64,000 nucleotides of DNA. It comes from Tillandsia leiboldiana. Lineage: Eukaryota > Streptophyta > Magnoliopsida > Poales > Bromeliaceae. Position 1 is the first letter of the stretch, and the number at the start of each line of letters is the position of its first letter. A model generated the notes under the pieces. That model did not search any database and was not told where the DNA came from. It worked only from the letters and a program-made list of their open reading frames with translations. Position numbers and translations under genes: made by a program. This document shows, in pieces, positions 46,019-56,752 of the stretch. The stretch is from contig CM055066.1 in the NCBI GenBank assembly GCA_029204045.2, positions 43,724,342 to 43,788,341 on the forward strand, in the 5' to 3' direction.

Positions 46019-48757
46019 ATGGTGAACAAAGCGAATTACTTCTTGAAGCTCTACGGCGAGGCTCGACAGGAAAAATTGGAAAGGACGGAGACCATTTTCC
46101 AACTCAAGGATGATTTAAAGCAATTTTCTTCTGGAAGGAGTAAGTTGGATAAGCTTCTTGGTCTTGGTCAAACAAATCGGTTCGGCCTCGGATACACTCA
46201 AACTGGAGACATTCCTAGTTCGAGTGGGACAGTCTTTGTGCCCCAGTCGGTATCTCCTCCTCCGACACCGGAATTGACGACAAACGACGACAACAAACCT
46301 ACTTCACCCTCTTCGGGATCGTCAAGCACGAAGGTATGTTTTCATTGTGGTATTGCAAGGCACATAAGGAGAAATTGCAAGATGGGAGCCAAATGCTCAA
46401 CTCAAGCACTTCTTGCAACGACTACCAAAAAGGTGATTCCTCGAAAATCTAATGCAAATTATTCGAAGGAAAAGAGCCTCGGTAGTTCATCAAACAAGAC
46501 GACGACGTCAAGGAAAAGCGATGGATCAAACAAGAGGCTTTCACCAAAGGTATCAACTTCACAATCATTTTCGACGTACACCAAAACTCGAAAGGTTTGG
46601 GTACGCAAAGGTGAAATCTTCCATTGTCTTGTTACTAATATTTCCTTGCATGCATATGATAATTCGTCTTGGTATCTGGATAGCGGTTGTTCCCGTCACA
46701 TGACCGGTGACAAAAACTGCTTTCAAAATTTTGAGAAAATCTCCGGAGGACTTGTAGTTTTCGGAGACGGTCAGTCTTCCAAAATTGTTGGAAAAGGAAC
46801 AGTAGCTATTCCAGATGGCCCGATTCTGAATAATGTGTTATTTGTTGAAGGCCTTAAGACTAACCTCATAAGTATCAGTCAACTTTGTGACAATGGTTTT
46901 TCAGTTAATTTTTCATCTGTTGAATGTGTTGTAACTGATAACTACAATGTTTTCTTTTTAAAGGGGGTTAGATCTGAAAACAATTGTTATGTTGTTCCTA
47001 ATAAAATTTCTGAAAACTGTAACTTAGCCTCTTTGAATAATGAAACACTTTGGCATGAAAGGCTAGGTCACATAAATTTTAAGGAACTTGCTAGAATTTC
47101 AAACAAAGACGTGGTCAAGGGGGTTCCAAAACTTTCACTTAAACAAAACATTGTGTGTGGTGGTTGTCAAAAGGGAAAACAATCCAGGACTGCACACAAG
47201 AACTTGAACCACGTTGGTACTAAACGGCCCTTAGAATTACTGCATATGGATCTTATGGGGCCGACACGTCAACCATCTTTGGGAGGTAAATGGTATATTT
47301 TCTTATTGGTTGATGATTTCTCTAGATACTCATGGGTAGCATTTTTAAAAGAGAAAGCTGATACTTTTGATTCTTTTCACGAGATTTGCCATCGTATTAT
47401 GATTGAAAAGAATGAAAAGATCATTCGTGTTAGAAGTGATAGAGGTGGAGAATTCATAAATTCTAAATTTATTGATTTTTGCACTTCCAACGGCATTAAA
47501 CATGAATTCTCAGCACCCTATACACCTCAACAGAATGGTGTAGTCGAGCGCAAAAACAGGGTTGTACAAGAGATGGCACGTGTTATGCTTCATAGCCGGA
47601 ATTTACCGTTACATTTTTGGGCTGAAGCCGTGAACACTGCAGTCTATGTTATTAATCGAGTTTATTTGCGCCCAGGAACCTTAAAAACACCATATGAACT
47701 ATGGTTTTATAGAAAACCGAATATCAATTATTTTCGTATCTTTGGGAGTCGGTGTTACATTTTACGTGACCGCGAAAATCTTGGAAAATTTGACTCTCGA
47801 AGTGACAAAGGGATTTTCATGGGTTATTCTACGAACAGTAGAGCATATCGGGTATTTAACTTGGAATCTAAAACGATAGTAGAATCTATAAATGTTAAAG
47901 TAGATGAAGCTTTCCACTTTGCATCTAATAAATCTACCCCTGATATCTCTTTTGATGATGATACTCCTGCAAATGCATCTTCTCATAACAATTCTTCCGA
48001 TAATAATGATGCATCTAATGGTTCTTCAAGTTTATCTGATGTGCAGGAATCATCTCATGTACCTCCGAGTACTCCGTTACCTCAAACGTTACGCATCTCC
48101 AAGGATCATCCGGAATCTAATATTATTGGAGACCCACAAGAAGGAGTCAGGACTCGGAGACAGTTGGTTTGTGGATTCGCTTGTTACGTTTCCTTAATCG
48201 AACCAAAGAACGTTGATGAAGCTCTTCAGGATGACTACTGGATTGAAGCAATGCAGGAAGAGCTCCATCAGTTTGAACGGAATAAAGTCTGGGAATTAAC
48301 GACGCCTCCGAAGGAACACAATGTAATTGGTACTAAATGGATTTTCAAGAACAAGAAAAATGAGGATGGTACCATCATCAGGAACAAAGCATGTTTAGTT
48401 GCTCAAGGCTACTCTCAAATAGAAGGTATAGACTTTGATGAAACTTTCGCCCCTGTAGCTAGACTCGAGTCCATTCGTATCCTATTTGCGATAGCTTGTC
48501 ATTTTAAAGTAAAACTTTTTCAAATGGACGTTAAGAGCGCATTTTTAAATGGGTTTTTAAATAAGGAAGTTTATGTGGCTCAACCGAAAGGTTTTGTAGA
48601 CTGTAAACTACCTAACCATGTTTTTCGTTTGAAAAAGGCTCTTTACGGTCTAAAACAAGCACCGCGAGCATGGTACAAAAGGTTAACGAAGCACCTTTTG
48701 GAGAAGGGCTATACTCGAGGGGGAGCAGACAGGACTCTCTTTGTGAAGCATTACTAA
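46019..48757 (+). CDS. pol: Copia 1 Gag C-terminus / protease / integrase / RT N-terminal polyprotein
   Basis: 912 residues. In order: second CCHC knuckle CFHCGIARHIRRNC (46337-46378); basic linker; aspartic protease with WYLDSG (DSG at 46679-46687); GAG-pre-integrase zinc region 'LWHERLGHINF' to 'CGGCQKGKQSR'; integrase core with catalytic Asp (47249, in HMDLMGP), Asp (47438, RSDRGGEF) and Glu (47546, VVERKNR), the last two in D-x35-E spacing; a Ser/Asn/Asp-rich linker; then RT from 'WIEAMQEELHQFERNKVWEL' through 'ALYGLKQAPRAWY'. It stops at TAA 48755-48757, mid-RT. The frame is open upstream to 45998, so the Met at 46019 is not a true start. Confidence 0.95.
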   Translation: MVNKANYFLKLYGEARQEKLERTETIFQLKDDLKQFSSGRSKLDKLLGLGQTNRFGLGYTQTGDIPSSSGTVFVPQSVSPPPTPELTTNDDNKPTSPSSGSSSTKVCFHCGIARHIRRNCKMGAKCSTQALLATTTKKVIPRKSNANYSKEKSLGSSSNKTTTSRKSDGSNKRLSPKVSTSQSFSTYTKTRKVWVRKGEIFHCLVTNISLHAYDNSSWYLDSGCSRHMTGDKNCFQNFEKISGGLVVFGDGQSSKIVGKGTVAIPDGPILNNVLFVEGLKTNLISISQLCDNGFSVNFSSVECVVTDNYNVFFLKGVRSENNCYVVPNKISENCNLASLNNETLWHERLGHINFKELARISNKDVVKGVPKLSLKQNIVCGGCQKGKQSRTAHKNLNHVGTKRPLELLHMDLMGPTRQPSLGGKWYIFLLVDDFSRYSWVAFLKEKADTFDSFHEICHRIMIEKNEKIIRVRSDRGGEFINSKFIDFCTSNGIKHEFSAPYTPQQNGVVERKNRVVQEMARVMLHSRNLPLHFWAEAVNTAVYVINRVYLRPGTLKTPYELWFYRKPNINYFRIFGSRCYILRDRENLGKFDSRSDKGIFMGYSTNSRAYRVFNLESKTIVESINVKVDEAFHFASNKSTPDISFDDDTPANASSHNNSSDNNDASNGSSSLSDVQESSHVPPSTPLPQTLRISKDHPESNIIGDPQEGVRTRRQLVCGFACYVSLIEPKNVDEALQDDYWIEAMQEELHQFERNKVWELTTPPKEHNVIGTKWIFKNKKNEDGTIIRNKACLVAQGYSQIEGIDFDETFAPVARLESIRILFAIACHFKVKLFQMDVKSAFLNGFLNKEVYVAQPKGFVDCKLPNHVFRLKKALYGLKQAPRAWYKRLTKHLLEKGYTRGGADRTLFVKHY

Positions 48758-49720
48758 AATAACTTCATTGTAGCACAAATCTATGTCGATGACATTGTTT
48801 TTGGTGCAACAAGAGATAATGAGGCTTCTAAATTCGCTGAAACCATGGAAAGCGAATTTGAGATGTCTATGATGGGCGAACTGACATACTTTCTAGGATT
48901 GCAAGTGAAACAAAATGATGAAGGCATCTATCTGTGTCAATCCAAGTATGCAAAGGAGTTGGTTAAGAAATTCGGATTAGAAGATTCTAAAGATTTTCCG
49001 ACTCCAATGGGAACTAGCAATAAGGGATTAGGAAGTGAATCTCTTAGTGAGAATGTAGACGAGAAACTTTATCGCAGCCTGATTGGAAGTCTACTTTACC
49101 TCACAGCTAGTCGCCCGGACATATCCTTTAGTTTTGGGATTTGCGCGAGATATCAATCAGCACCAAAGGAGGTTCACCTGAAAGCGGTGAAACGGATCAT
49201 CCGGTACATCAAAGGAACCATAAATTTCGGAATTTGGTATCCTATGGGAACAAGTCTAGATATTGTTGGATATTCAGATGCCGATTGGGCAGGATCTGTG
49301 GATGATCGAAAAAGTACGAGTGGTGCATGTTTTTATCTTGGCCATTGCCTTGTTGCGTGGCATAGTAAAAAGCAAAACTGCATTGCACTCTCGACTGCCG
49401 AAGCGGAATATATCTCAGCGGGTAGTTGTTCAACCCAACTCATTTGGATGAAAAGTGTGTTGAGCGACTTCCGAATTTTAGCAACTTCGGTAATGATTCT
49501 CTGTGACAACACCAGTGCTATAAACATTTCCAAAAACCCTGTGTTGCACTCAAGAACAAAACACATTGAACTTAGATATCATTTTCTTAGAGAGCTAGTT
49601 GAATCAAATATTCTTCAACTTTCATATATTTCAACTGAAGATCAATTTGCTGACATTTTAACAAAACCTTTGGATAAAAAACGTTTTATTCATTTGCGAA
49701 AGGCAATTGGAATGCTTTAG
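48758..49720 (+). CDS. pol: Copia 1 reverse transcriptase C-terminus and RNase H (after stop)
   Basis: Same frame as the preceding ORF, separated only by the TAA at 48755. It contains the RT catalytic YVDD (48782-48793, in QIYVDDIVFG), the thumb and connection, then RNase H with 'YSDADWAG', 'STAEAEYIS' and 'CDNTSAINI', and ends 'KPLDKKRFIHLRKAIGML' with a true stop at 49718-49720. All RNase H acidic residues appear kept. The first ATG after the stop is at 48845, but the YVDD lies before it, so this cannot be a separate functional RT. Confidence 0.95.
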   Translation, partial: NNFIVAQIYVDDIVFGATRDNEASKFAETMESEFEMSMMGELTYFLGLQVKQNDEGIYLCQSKYAKELVKKFGLEDSKDFPTPMGTSNKGLGSESLSENVDEKLYRSLIGSLLYLTASRPDISFSFGICARYQSAPKEVHLKAVKRIIRYIKGTINFGIWYPMGTSLDIVGYSDADWAGSVDDRKSTSGACFYLGHCLVAWHSKKQNCIALSTAEAEYISAGSCSTQLIWMKSVLSDFRILATSVMILCDNTSAINISKNPVLHSRTKHIELRYHFLRELVESNILQLSYISTEDQFADILTKPLDKKRFIHLRKAIGML

Positions 49721-50302
49721 ATGTCATAATATTTCATTTGATGCAATGATCATTTATGTCAATTAACTCATCTTTGTTTTGATCAAAGTCAATTTCTCTC
49801 TCGATGATCTCTTGGTATAGTTTTTATCTTATTTGACTGTTTAGTCGAGTATGAAATCGAGATCAATATTTGGCTGAATACTTTATATCTTAAATAATTG
49901 ATAGCCAATTGAGGGGGAGTCAAAGAAAAAGTAATATGCTCAAAAGATGTGGAAAGAGTTACATCCCAATGAGGAGTGTGAAAACTACCACCACATGGAG
50001 GAAAGAGCTACCACCTCGGTCGTCCGAGTACTGTGTGCAGCTACCACATGTATACCAAGCAAGGTTTTTCATGTTTGATTAAATAAAATGCATGTTGAAA
50101 TATTTGACTCTGTCAAATTTCAAGGTTGGTATAAGGTGGGATTTTAATGAAAGATGCTCAAAGTGCCACTCTCTTCAACAAATTGTCTAGATACATTATC
50201 TAATATATTTGGGATTTCAAACATCTATTGATCTTGTATTTCAATTTCTTTACCAAATTGATGATTTGATAAAGGCATTACTCATAAGATCATGTTAGAT
50301 GT
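49721..50302 (+). other. Copia 1 post-pol non-coding region
   Basis: No ORF. Contains GAGGGGGAG (49911-49919), the first of the repeated polypurine tracts typical of Sireviruses, and a block (49950-50060) describing the same sequence as the minus strand of copia 2 at 58150-58260, with 'ggaaagagttacat' and 'aactaccaccacatg'. It breaks off at 50302 at the family-D LTR. Confidence 0.8.
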
Positions 50303-51761
50303 TGTAATGTACCAGATCTATGGTATATAAATAAATATAAATAAAAATGGTATGAAATACTATTTTTATGAAAGTTGGGGAAGTAAAGAATATTTGGAAG
50401 CGAGTTGGGCCCAAATCGGGATAAAATAAAGAGATCTAGAATTTTATTGAAGAAAGGGGGGCGCAGATTTTTAGTGGAAAATTCACAGTGTCGAAAAATT
50501 CCGAGAAAATTACGGGAGCTCCGTAAATATGTTTTAAGGCCATAGTAAAAGTTTCGCGTTGATCGGATGCCCGGATTGTGAGAACGGGGTCCGCCAGCGA
50601 TTTTTGATACAGCGAGGCTTTTGGTGACCCAGAAATGGCCAAACTCAGCAAAAATACTTGTAACATATTTCAAATGTAATTACAAGTGAGTTGGAAGCAT
50701 TTCGAATCGACGCAGAGGCCGTTGAGTCGAAAAGTGAGTTGTAAGTTGAGAATTTGAAGTTCTAAATTCTAAATCTTAAGTTCGCCGATTTCTGGAAAGT
50801 GGCGAAACTCAGCAAAAATACTTGTAACACATTTCAAATGTAATTACAAGTGGGTTGGAAGTATTTCGAATCGACGAAAAAGCCGTTGAGTCGAAAAGTG
50901 AGTTGTGGTTGAGAAGCGAAGCCTCAAGTTTGCAAAATTTGGACTCGTGTTCGCCGAGTTCGCAAAATGACGAAATTCGGCGAGAAGATTTGTAACGTGT
51001 TTTAAATATGATTACAGTCGAGTTCGGTGTGTTTCGGGCTGACGCGAAGGGCATCGGGTCGAAAAGTGACTTCAATCCCGAGGACTCGGCAAATTCTGGA
51101 ATTTCTGAAATTTGTGATCACGAAGCATTTTCGGAGCCCTGTTTCGGAGACTTAGAGTAGCCCAAAAATTTAAAAGAAATCCTGGGGTGTCTCACAAAAG
51201 TTTTCTAATTAAAAGGGGTGAAAAACCTAAGTGAGCGATTAAGGAAAATTGGAGAACGAAGCGAAGAAAAATGCTTCGTGAATTCTGAAACTGCAGTTTT
51301 TGACAGTGCAGTTGACAGCGAAGCTTTTTCGGGGCTCTCTTTCGAGGGCTTAGGGTAGTCCAAAAATTTAAACAAAATCGTGGAAAGTTTAAGAAAAATT
51401 TGTAGAATAAAGGGAAGAAGAAAAATTTTATTTTCGATCTCCCAGCCGACGGCAAAGCGCAGTGAAAAGAGGGTACTCAAATTTGCTCACTGCAGGAAAA
51501 CTGCAGCATTTTTAAAGGGTATTTGAGTAAAATTGGGGTTAAGTTGGGGGCTTTTTAGTAAAATCACCCCTTTTCCCACCTACCCCTGCAGAGAGTAAAT
51601 ACTCTACTCTCTCCTCTCTTTTGAAATTCACTTTCTCTCTCTCTCATTTTCTCTCCCTCTCTCTCAGCTGAAAGAAGAAATGAAAGAGGAGAAGGAAAGG
51701 AGGAAGAAGAAGGAAAGGAGAAGAAAAAGGGGAAGAAGAAGGAGGAAGAAGGTAAGTTAAA

Positions 51762-51767
<6 letters not shown>

Positions 51768-51802
<35 letters not shown>
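51768..51802 (+). repeat. (CT)n microsatellite
   Basis: About 17 CT units directly after the donor-like GTAAGT of the family-D LTR. Confidence 0.9.
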
Positions 51803-51805
<3 letters not shown>

Positions 51806-51807
51806 GC

Positions 51808-52060
51808 CAGCAGCAGCCATCGTGGGCTGCTTGAGCAGCTGCCATGGGGGCAGCTGCTGGTCCTGCTGCCTGCGCAGCAGCATTGAGCAGCTGCCCAGGC
51901 AGCTGCTTGAGCAGCTGCCTTGGGGGCAGCTGCTGGCCCTGCTGCTGCTGCTCAAGGCAGCAGCAGCTGCTGGCCCTGCTGCAGCTGCATAAGGCAGCAG
52001 CAGCTGCTGGAACTGCTGCGTGGGCAGCAGCTATAAATGCTGCTGCCCAGCAGCAGGAAC
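51808..52060 (+). repeat. CAG/CTG-rich block with GCAGCTGC palindromes
   Basis: Quasi-repetitive CAG and CTG triplets with many GCAGCTGC and CAGCAGCAGCTGCTG palindromes. Either strand could fold strongly. It opens Ala/Ser/Cys-rich frames on both strands (for example minus 51564-52181), which I reject as genes. Confidence 0.8.
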
Positions 52061-54459
52061 ACTTACAAAAAAAAAAGATAAGAAAGAAAGGAAAGAAAAG
52101 AAGAAAAGAAGGAAAGAAAGAAAATTTTTCTCTTCTTTCCTTTTCCCCGATAAGAAAAATGCAATGTCCTAATTTTGCCAACGCGCAAAATCGATAAGTC
52201 GGGGGAATACCTCAAATTGAGCTTCTCTCCAATTCTGAAAGTGAATCCTCGATTTTTTGCCAATATGCAAAATCGGTAAATTTTGGGAAATTGTTCAAAT
52301 TGAGCTTTTCTCAAATTCTTGAGAGCATTTTCACCCCGGATCGAGTTGAGCAAGTTTCTTTTTGGCAACATGCCATGGGATGACTATTCTCCTCTCATTT
52401 TTATGAACCGATAAAAATTTAGCCTTTTGATGGGGAAAATGACCAAATAGGAATTTTTCCCTTTAAGTTGTCAAAAAAAGTGGTTAGTTTTACCGCCTTA
52501 TGAATTTTAGTGAATCATGTAAAAGCAATTGCTTATCTTTTGCCTTCCTTACAATGTAGGGAAGCCTCATGGATCCAAGGAGTTGAAATTGTCTCCTTCA
52601 AGGACCAAAAGAATACACCGAGGTGGGGGATTCTATCGAAAATGGGTGACTTCTCCACTTTTTCCTCTGCTTTTGATCTTGAAGCATGATAGTAGCCTGT
52701 TAGAGGCGTTGGGTAATTATGATTGAATTTTGCATGTGTAGATGGATATAGAAGAGAAGTAAACTTTTCTAATTATTAGAATAAGAGATAAACTTGCATG
52801 TGTAGAAGGATGCAGATAGAAAAGTGGATTTTTCTGAATTGCTAAATATGGATGATAATTGCCTGCGTAGATGTTAAACTTTATTGATGATTGAGATGGA
52901 AATAATTGCATGCGTAAAAAGGGGAATCAATTATTTGTTATCGGTGATCATGTTAGGGTATAGCCCTAGGAATCATGTGAAAGCATAAGGAAAAGGACAT
53001 GCTGGTAGTAAGACTAGGAGAAAACCTAGACTCAGGGTTAATGAGTGGCATCAAACTTAGGGGTATATCCTAGGATTGAATGAGTGGCATTATCTTAGGA
53101 GATAACCTAAGGACATTGGATAGAGTGAACAACATAGAGTCAAGGACTCTAGGATGAGCATGATATAAGACTTAGGTAAAGGAAACCTAAGGTAAGTTAG
53201 TGGGTTGAGAATAGACTGGTTAACATAGAGTCAAGGAACTCTAGGTTAAACATGATATGAAACTTAGGTAAGAAAACCTAAGGTGAACGAGTGGAGTTTA
53301 TACTCACAGGAAATGGATTAGGGTCAAGATAACTCTAAATGCAAAGTGCAATAGGTAAATAGAGATATTGTAACTCCAGGTTCGACAAAGAAAAGAGTAT
53401 GTGGCCACAAAGTTTAAAGAATTAAACTGATAGCAAAGTGATCAACTTAGAGTCAAACTCTAAGGAAAAGTTTGTGTAATCACAAAGTCAAAAAGCTAAA
53501 TAATACAACCCTAGAGTGGGTCATAGGGTGTCTGGGCAAATGGACAATCACTTTAACTTCAATTTGAGTTAAAAGAAAGAGAAATGATAAGAGTCCAAGA
53601 GACTCTCTAGTTATCCTGACGGCGAGACCTAGGATAAGAGGTAATTAATGCAAAAAGGGTAAAGTTTAATAGCAAGCTAAAAGCGGCTAAAAGAGCATAA
53701 CAAGAATGTAAATGGCGCATTCGAATTTGACTCGTCATTGTGGAGCAGGACTCCCTGGGCAGTGACCCGTCGGACGAGGTACTTTCGAAAGGCTAAAAGT
53801 GAAAGCAAGGAGCTAAATGCTCAAAGAAAGAGATTTGCCAATGGCAAAATTGGAGCTATAAGCTCGAATGAGAAAGAAAAGTGTTCAAAGGCAAGGAGGC
53901 TAAGAACTAAAGTAAAAAGAGAAAGAAAAAGAAAAGAAAAGAAAGAAAAATATAAAGATAAAACGGGCGTACCTTCGGGGAGGAAACGTGACCCTTGTTG
54001 GAGGCGCAGGTGTATCTCGCTCCAGGGCAGTGACCCATCTGGCACGTTTCTCCCGTAGGACGGGGTAACACTTGCGGGTGTTATCGGCAACCTTAGAAAT
54101 CTTATCTTATGGTAGCAGGACTACCGGGCTGGGGCCCGTTGGATAAGAAATTTCTGAGGGGTTAACTTGAACTAAAGCACCAGAATTAAAGAATAAAGAG
54201 AAATAGAGTGGCCAAGGTGGCTGGGTTAGTTTGACCCTGTATACAGCCGCATAGTGGCTGAGTTGGTGGTTAGTTGCCTAGTGTGGCTAGACAGAGTAGT
54301 GATGGTTGATGATTAGACACAGATAGTATAGTGCAGTGATATATTATATTGTGTAGCCGCATTTTGATATTGAGGATTTTAGTTTCCTAGCACTATTATT
54401 ATTGCTTCCATTGGACCAAGTGGTGTAGGATACTTTTTCTCGGTGGTTGAACCCACTGG

Positions 54460-54476
54460 GAACTCTGTCGGAGTTC
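54460..54476 (+). other. Conserved LTR stem-loop (family D)
   Basis: GAACTC-TGTCG-GAGTTC, a perfect 6-bp stem, preceded by ACCCACTGG and followed by TCACACCCC, GGGTGAC, a C13 run and CAG/G. It has the same position and flanks as the family-B stem-loops, with stem bases changed on both sides. About 475-490 bp before the LTR end. Confidence 0.65.
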
Positions 54477-54958
54477 TCACACCCCTTGGGTGACCCCCCC
54501 CCCCCCACAGGTTCGGGTATGGATACAGCGGACGAGACGGTTCAGATGCAGACGGCGAGGCATACGACAGGGGCAAGGGCCTTGCAGCATAGAGACCTAG
54601 AGGGTCTAGCAGAGGTATCCCTTTTATATATTTCTTGAGTGTACTTTGTATGGTGAGGAATTTATGTAAAGGAATTGTAATAATTTTATTTGCAAGTTCA
54701 GAGATGTAAAGTGTAATGAAGTAATGCATGGTTCACTCTTGTATGCTTTCATTTCCGCATTAACTATTTGTTATTCAATGAAAGTTTTAAATTTGTAGTG
54801 ATTTTTAGTACTCTGATATTGAGCTTCCGCATACACTTGTTGTGTTATTATGGATGTTACCGTTCCTTTCGGGTAGGAAAAGGTCTTACCCGATTGGCGG
54901 GTCTGTTGGCGTGCCCGAACCGTACAAATTGGCGGACCCGGGGCGTGACAGATTAGAG

Positions 54959-54970
54959 TGGTATCAGAGC
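54959..54970 (+). other. Family-D primer-binding site
   Basis: TGGTATCAGAGC, 8 nt after the LTR end, complementary to initiator tRNA-Met. Confidence 0.92.
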
Positions 54971-55682
54971 CTAGGAATAGTCCTAGGTGGTTAGCAAACC
55001 TTAGGGAGACACTAGGGATTAGCACGAGAGAGTGTGTGGATTGTTGGGCGAAAGCATTCGATTGGTTATTGTTGTTCCCAAAAAGGATGTTGGGACTGAT
55101 CGAGGGCGACGAGCTTTCATTCTTCGGATATTACGTTGGCGACCGACAACGTAATGTTGGAGATGAAAGGGAGTACCCTCTTATACTTTCGCATGATTGG
55201 GTCGACGAGCTTTTCTGTCGGTATATAGATTGCGCGTTGCTCAAATGGCTAAAATTTGGGCAAATCATTTTGTTGTGGTGTGCATATTAGCGATGACACC
55301 ACGCAGGGATACGCGCTTGTCTCGACTCGAGCCGCGAGAGGGCTATGGGTCGAACAAGGTACACGAGCTGCGATAGCAAGTGGCCGCACTTATTGGTGGT
55401 CCAGCAGCAGATCAAGTTTCTTGCCGTCAGCGGAAATTTTCCGCCGACAGGAAGGCTGATTCCAACGCCTAAGTGTGGCGTCGATGTGACAGTCGGAGCA
55501 GATAGATAGGCTTCGGTGGCTGATAGCGCAGCAAGCTGAGGCTGCACAAACAACGTGTGAGTATACGGCGTCGCCGCCTGTAGGGGCGACAGTAAAGGGA
55601 ATGGCAGCGGCCGCCGAACTTTTGTCGGCGCAGCCAACACCTTCAGCATAGGGTGTTTTACGCTTGTGTCAGCTAGGTTGCT
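54971..55682 (+). pseudogene. Family-D internal region, left part (possible gag remnant)
   Basis: An ATG at 55293 opens 'MTPRRDTRLSRLEPREG', reminiscent of the Arg/Pro-rich start of gypsy Gag, but a stop follows within 26 codons and no capsid or CCHC knuckle is seen. The remainder to 55682 is unreadable. Interrupted by copia 2 at 55683. Confidence 0.4.
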
Positions 55683-56454
55683 TGTAGGTTTTTATATATC
55701 CCGAAGGATCTAAATAGGTACTATCAAACAACTAGAGGGGGGGTGAATAGGTGTAATACTTATAAAACCAAATCTCAGTGCAAAATAAAAACCAATGCGG
55801 AAAATAAAAACAGCACACCGAGATATACGTGGAAACTCCAATCCAGGAGAAAAACCACGGGACCAACACGCAATAACAATCCACTAAGAATAGAAGAATA
55901 ACAAGGTGATTACCGACTCCACGGACTCAAACCCCTCCTTCAGCTTCTTCGGACCTTGCGCTGACCGGTTGGATGTCCACGCAATAACAATCCACTAAGA
56001 AAAGAAGAATAACAAGGTGATTACCGTCTCCACGGATTTAACCCCTCCTTCAACTTCTTCGGACCTTGCGCTCCAACGATTTTGCACGTCCACTGCACAC
56101 GTTCGAATCCACGAACGCCACTCGAATCCACAAGCACACGTTTCGAATCCACGAAACGCCTTTAGCACACCGAATCCACGATGCCACGTCGAATCCACGA
56201 CGCAAACTCAGCCGGTAAGAATATTGGCTTTGATGGTGATCCTTTACTTAGATTATCAATGAAGATCCATGGGAAAAATCTCTAAGCAAAGATTAGATCA
56301 ATTCGACAAAAGATATGTTCTTGAAAGAACCGTCGAATTGACCTAAAAGAGGCTATAGGGAATAACGATAAAAACCTAGCCTCTAGGGTTGCTCTCAAGT
56401 GTTTTATAAATTGATCGGCCGTGCTCCCCACGTTTTTGAGAAACCCTAAATGTC

Positions 56455-56462
56455 TATTTATA
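56455..56462 (-). promoter_or_regulatory. TATA box, copia 2 3' LTR
   Basis: TATAAATA followed by GACATTT on the minus strand. The equivalent box in the 5' LTR is 61544-61551. Confidence 0.8.
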
Positions 56463-56528
56463 GTTTAGAAACCTTTGGAAAGAGATAAGAATCAAAAACT
56501 TACTTTATCTGGAAATTTTCAGGACGGC

Positions 56529-56752
56529 GATCCGGATCGGATTTACTGTGGTACGGATCGTCGTAACGAGTCAGGCTATTCCAGTAAAAACAGGGTTCGG
56601 GATCCGGATTGAAATGCCCGATCCGGATCGTTCATGTATTCCAGCAAAAACCCATGTTCGGGATCCGGATCGAAATGACCTTTGATCCGGATCGGATTTG
56701 CCAATGAACAAACACCCTTCGGGATCCGGATTGGACTGTCTGATCCGGATCC
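56529..56752 (-). repeat. Eight-copy GATCCGGATC palindrome array (copia 2)
   Basis: Eight copies (one degenerate in this LTR) in four pairs, located about 70-290 bp upstream of the TATA box, exactly as in copia 1 but with GATCCGGATC in place of AGTCCGGACY. The second copy of the array is at about 61618-61841 in the 5' LTR. Confidence 0.85.

Larger units (their letters stand above)
43298..50302 (+). mobile_element. Copia 1: Sirevirus (Ty1/copia), 3' part outside window
   Basis: 5' LTR 43298-44565, PBS 44568-44579, gag-pol 44599-49720, first internal PPT 49911-49919, then non-coding sequence to 50302, where a family-D gypsy element is inserted. The missing 3' part, including the 3' LTR, should resume beyond the family-D 3' LTR, past the window end. 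Lineage is called from the Sirevirus-type gag (two CCHC knuckles around a coiled coil) and the integrase and RT sequence. Three in-frame stops and one frameshift make it non-functional as assembled. Confidence 0.92.
50303..54950 (+). repeat. Family-D 5' LTR
   Basis: 4648 bp from TGTAATGTACCAG to GGGGCGTGACA. Inside: three roughly 165-bp modules ending in GTGAGT or GTGACT (50734, 50898, 51066) also seen in family C; a CT-rich leader ending in donor GAAG/GTAAGT (51752-51757); a CT microsatellite (51768-51802); a CAG/CTG block; acceptor-like 'ttacaatgtag' to 52559; diverged direct repeats with 'atagagtcaaggactctagg' and 'acttaggtaa' (53120-53310); and the conserved stem-loop and C13 tract near 54460-54510. 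No real ORF. Confidence 0.9.

Noticed and set aside
51564..52181. 205-codon minus ORF with Ala/Ser/Cys and Phe runs
   Set aside because: Translation of CAG/CTG and CT microsatellites in an LTR. Low complexity only.
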